64,000 nt of DNA, from assembly GCA_963729075.1 (NCBI GenBank), contig CAVSMU010000018.1, forward strand, positions 248,001 to 312,000, given 5' to 3'. The notes beneath the pieces were generated by a model. The model searched no databases. It was not told the origin of the DNA and worked only from the letters and a program-made list of their open reading frames with translations. How positions within the stretch are numbered: position 1 is the first letter of the stretch; each line of letters begins with the position of its first letter. Source of the stretch: WHSW01 sp963729075. Its GTDB lineage: Bacteria; Actinomycetota; Thermoleophilia; Solirubrobacterales; 70-9. The position numbers and the translations under genes were made by a program. Shown piece by piece: positions 62,140 to 64,000 of the stretch.

Positions 62140-62667
62140 ATGGCGAAGGCCGACGTCACGCTGCGCGACTTCCGCCCCGACGACGCGGAGGCGGTGCATC
62201 GGTGGTTCAACGACGAGCGGGTGACCGCCGACCTGGTCGGCCGCCGCGACACGTTCAGCCTCGAGGATGCAGGGGGCTGGGTCGAGCGGGCGATGGAAAC
62301 CACGCGTGACCGCAAGTGGGCGATCACCATCGACGGCACGGACGAGGCGGTCGGCTTCGTCGCGCTTTTCGGCCTCGACCGCGAGCTCGGGCCGGAGCTG
62401 GCCGTGCTCGTCGGCGAGCCCGTCGCGTGGGGCAAGGGCGTGGCCCGGGAGGCCGAGCGCCAGGCCTGCATCGAGGCGTTCGAGGCCTACGGCGCGCACC
62501 GCGTGCACGCGGAGATCCCAGCGACCAACGAGGCGGCCCAGAAGGTGGTCACGCATCTCGGATTCCAGCGCGAGGGCGTGATGCGGAAGGCGATCAGGCG
62601 CGAGGAGGAGCGGATCGACAACCAGGTCTGGGGTCTGCTTCCCGAGGACTTCACCGGGTGGGAGTAG
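62140..62667 (+). CDS. GNAT family N-acetyltransferase (RimJ/RimL-like)
   Basis: The 175-residue protein has the GNAT fold: 'VTLRDFRPDDAEAVHRWFND', 'KWAITIDGTDEAVGFVALFG', the acetyl-CoA loop region 'GEPVAWGKGVAREAERQACIEAF' (in part), and 'VHAEIPATNEAAQKVVTHLGFQREGVMRK' (in part), typical of RimL-type enzymes acting on amines or protein N-termini. ATG 62140 is preferred over TTG 62131. It diverges from the MOSC gene with a 63-bp gap. Confidence 0.87.
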   Translation: MAKADVTLRDFRPDDAEAVHRWFNDERVTADLVGRRDTFSLEDAGGWVERAMETTRDRKWAITIDGTDEAVGFVALFGLDRELGPELAVLVGEPVAWGKGVAREAERQACIEAFEAYGAHRVHAEIPATNEAAQKVVTHLGFQREGVMRKAIRREEERIDNQVWGLLPEDFTGWE

Positions 62668-62712
62668 CGGAGCCCCGCCGGGGCTGACGGAGACTCGCCC
62701 GCCGAGGCCGAG

Positions 62713-63627
62713 CTGATCGCGGACCGCGGCGCGGCAGCCGAGAGCGAGGAGTTCTTCCGCTCGCGCCCGTTCCTCGACGCCGAGGGGGTCACGCACACGC
62801 TCAGGATCGTCTCCGGCGAGCGCACGGCACTGGTGCCGCTGATCGTCCGCGAGATCGAGGGCTCGGACCGCCTCGACGCAACCTCGCCCTACGGCTACCC
62901 CGGCGCGACGATCAGCGGCGCGCGCCCGGCCCCGGCGCCCGAGGGCGTGGACTGGTCGCCCACCGGGCTGATCAGCGTCTTCGCCCGCGAGCGGCTGCTG
63001 GCGGACGCCTGGGTGGCGGGAGCCAGCGAGCGCTCGCCGGTGCTCGTGCACGACCCGACCAAGCCGCGCCGCCTGCGCTCGCGCCTGGCCGAGCAGATCC
63101 GCGCCAACTCGCGCGACGGCTGGACCGTCGACGCCCATCCGGGGCCGCAATCGGCGCCCGCCGACCGTGACGCGTTCGCGCTCGCCTACGGGGAGACCAT
63201 GCGTCGTACCGGGGCCGCCGAGCGCTACCTGTATCCCCCCGAGTACTTCGACTCCGTGCTCTCGTCCCCACGCAGCTGGCTGCTGGTCGCCCGGCGGAGG
63301 GCCGAGGCTGGCGCCGCGGCGATCCTGGGGACCAGCGACGGCGTCCTCCACTACTACCTGGGTGGAACCGCGGATCGCTTTCGCGAGGCCTCGCCGTTCA
63401 AGAACGTCGTCGCTGCGATGCTCGACCGAGCCGACGAGCTGCAGCTGCCGCTCAACCTCGGCGGCGGAGTCACGGCCGGCGACGGGCTGGAGACGTTCAA
63501 GCGCGGCTTCGCCAACGCCGAGCTCCCGTTTCGCACCCACGAGCTCGTCTGCGACCAGGGCGAGTACGAGCGCCTCGCGGCCGGCCGAGACGCCGGCGAC
63601 TTCTTTCCCGCCTACCGCGCCCGCTGA
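62713..63627 (+). CDS. FemAB/BioF2-like GNAT-fold acetyl- or aminoacyl-transferase, start uncertain (CTG?)
   Basis: The C-terminal part is a GNAT-6/FemAB-like domain: 'RDAFALAYGETMRRTGAAERYLYPPEYFDSVL' (in part), 'SWLLVARRRAEAGAAAILG', 'LHYYLGGTADRFREASPFKNVVAAMLDRA' (in part), 'LNLGGGVTAGDGLETFKRGFA' (in part). Family-like sequence ('FFRSRPFLDAEGVTHTLRIV', 'YGYPGATISG') precedes the first usable standard start near 62833. CTG 62713 would give 304 residues and has GAGG five bases ahead. In-frame readthrough of the GNAT stop (TAG 62665) is a less likely alternative. Confidence 0.68.
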   Translation: MIADRGAAAESEEFFRSRPFLDAEGVTHTLRIVSGERTALVPLIVREIEGSDRLDATSPYGYPGATISGARPAPAPEGVDWSPTGLISVFARERLLADAWVAGASERSPVLVHDPTKPRRLRSRLAEQIRANSRDGWTVDAHPGPQSAPADRDAFALAYGETMRRTGAAERYLYPPEYFDSVLSSPRSWLLVARRRAEAGAAAILGTSDGVLHYYLGGTADRFREASPFKNVVAAMLDRADELQLPLNLGGGVTAGDGLETFKRGFANAELPFRTHELVCDQGEYERLAAGRDAGDFFPAYRAR

Positions 63628-63631
63628 GCGG

Positions 63632-64000
63632 CTACTTGGGTACGACCCCGCCCTCGTCGGGCGGCGCGGGCGGCTCGGTGGGCGGCACGGGCGGCTCGGT
63701 CGGCGGCACGGGCACGGTCCCGCCCGCCTCGATCCGCTCCTGCACCTCGCGCCGGATCGCCCGGATCTCGGCGCCCAGTGCCGCGCCCGGGCAGGAGGTG
63801 AGTCCCACCGAACCGTGACCGATGATCTTCTTGGTCCGCACCCGGCGGCCGGCGGCGTAGCGGCTGGCGTCGCCGCCGGCGGAGATCATCGTCGTCTTGC
63901 CCTGGGCGCTGCGCCCGTGGACGGCGAGCTTCCACGCGAGGTAGTCGATCAGCGCCTGCTTGGAGGCCGGGGTGATCGGCACCTTGGTGTGCGTTCCGAT
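63632..64000 (-). CDS. C-terminal part of an N-acetylmuramoyl-L-alanine amidase/PGRP-like protein (cut by window edge)
   Basis: The last 122 residues of a reverse-strand gene read 'TPASKQALIDYLAWKLAVHG' and 'KIIGHGSVGLTSCPGAALGAEIRAIRREV' (in part). The His and Cys positions of 'GH..V..TSCPG' match the zinc-site end of amidase_2/PGRP domains. A repeated Pro-rich tail (PPTEPPVPPTEPP) follows before the stop at 63632. It probably cleaves the amide bond between MurNAc and L-Ala outside the cell. The start is beyond base 64000. Confidence 0.78.
   Translation of the reverse strand: MGTHTKVPITPASKQALIDYLAWKLAVHGRSAQGKTTMISAGGDASRYAAGRRVRTKKIIGHGSVGLTSCPGAALGAEIRAIRREVQERIEAGGTVPVPPTEPPVPPTEPPAPPDEGGVVPK

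Noticed and set aside
63662..63712. Repeated bases (about 18-bp period) near the amidase end as a regulatory repeat
   Set aside because: They encode the PPTEPPV tail repeats of the amidase-like protein in frame, which explains them.

Overview
The window is a high-GC bacterial chromosome segment that carries the replication origin. Gene order (parB-parA, rsmG-jag-yidC-yidD-rnpA-rpmH, dnaA-dnaN-recF-dciA-gyrB-gyrA) and the FHA/PP2C/FtsW/PBP/PASTA-kinase cluster point to an actinobacterium. A secreted protein with the degenerate 'NDIAKxAVTGPKLxxDSVKSGKI' motif, a SnoaL-like protein and an E. coli-style insertion in GyrB suggest the class Thermoleophilia (Solirubrobacterales/Gaiellales). This placement rests on remembered family features, not on a search.

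Layout. 1-5.1 kb: partial ABC ATPase, YmdB-like phosphoesterase, and an overlapping four-gene operon (membrane protein, phosphodiesterase-like enzyme, GtrA, GT87-like membrane protein). 5.3-8.7 kb: overlapping PspC/LiaF-like protein, small membrane protein, PspC-histidine kinase and NarL-type regulator, a likely envelope-stress system. 8.8-10 kb: DUF151 nuclease and a secreted protein. 10-14.6 kb: a CUT2 (xylFGH-like) sugar ABC operon with a ROK regulator; all three transporter genes carry single-base insertions. 14.8-16 kb: tRNA-Ile, pdxH, a VOC protein. 16-25 kb: partition genes, the rpmH-side cluster, a degenerate parS, an 11-bp triple repeat, dnaA, the putative oriC, dnaN, recF, dciA. 25-31.3 kb: gyrB, gyrA, an HTH_42 DNA-glycosylase-like gene. 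31.3-34.2 kb: a 14-codon ORF behind an almost complete anti-16S sequence, a strong terminator, an HNH nuclease, pheA, a membrane-anchored protein. 34.4-45.8 kb: Ser/Thr kinase, two FHA proteins, PP2C (two frameshifts), ftsW, pbpA, PASTA kinase, ddl, and a third kinase on the other strand. 45.9-49.4 kb: a DUF4333-like ORF, a frameshifted DJ-1/PfpI gene, and dedA-uppP-purM. 49.5-61.5 kb: a surface-polysaccharide locus (CapD-type dehydratase, two LytR_C proteins, an Ig-like protein, Wzy-like polymerase, Wzx-like flippase, three glycosyltransferases, a sugar-phosphate transferase). 61.5-64 kb: MOSC protein, two GNAT proteins, and the end of a peptidoglycan amidase-like gene.

Themes. Envelope building dominates: undecaprenyl-phosphate recycling (DedA, UppP), divisome synthases under kinase/phosphatase control, and a Wzx/Wzy-type polysaccharide pathway. 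Eighteen gene junctions overlap by exactly four bases in the form NTGA. Three of these are CTGA where no standard start codon gives a full-length product, so CTG initiation is a real possibility here. The most unusual non-coding signals are the anti-16S mini-ORF (31,353-31,417) and a 161-bp element with perfect 18-bp terminal inverted repeats (54,909-55,069). Seven single-base frame breaks may be sequence errors or recent decay.
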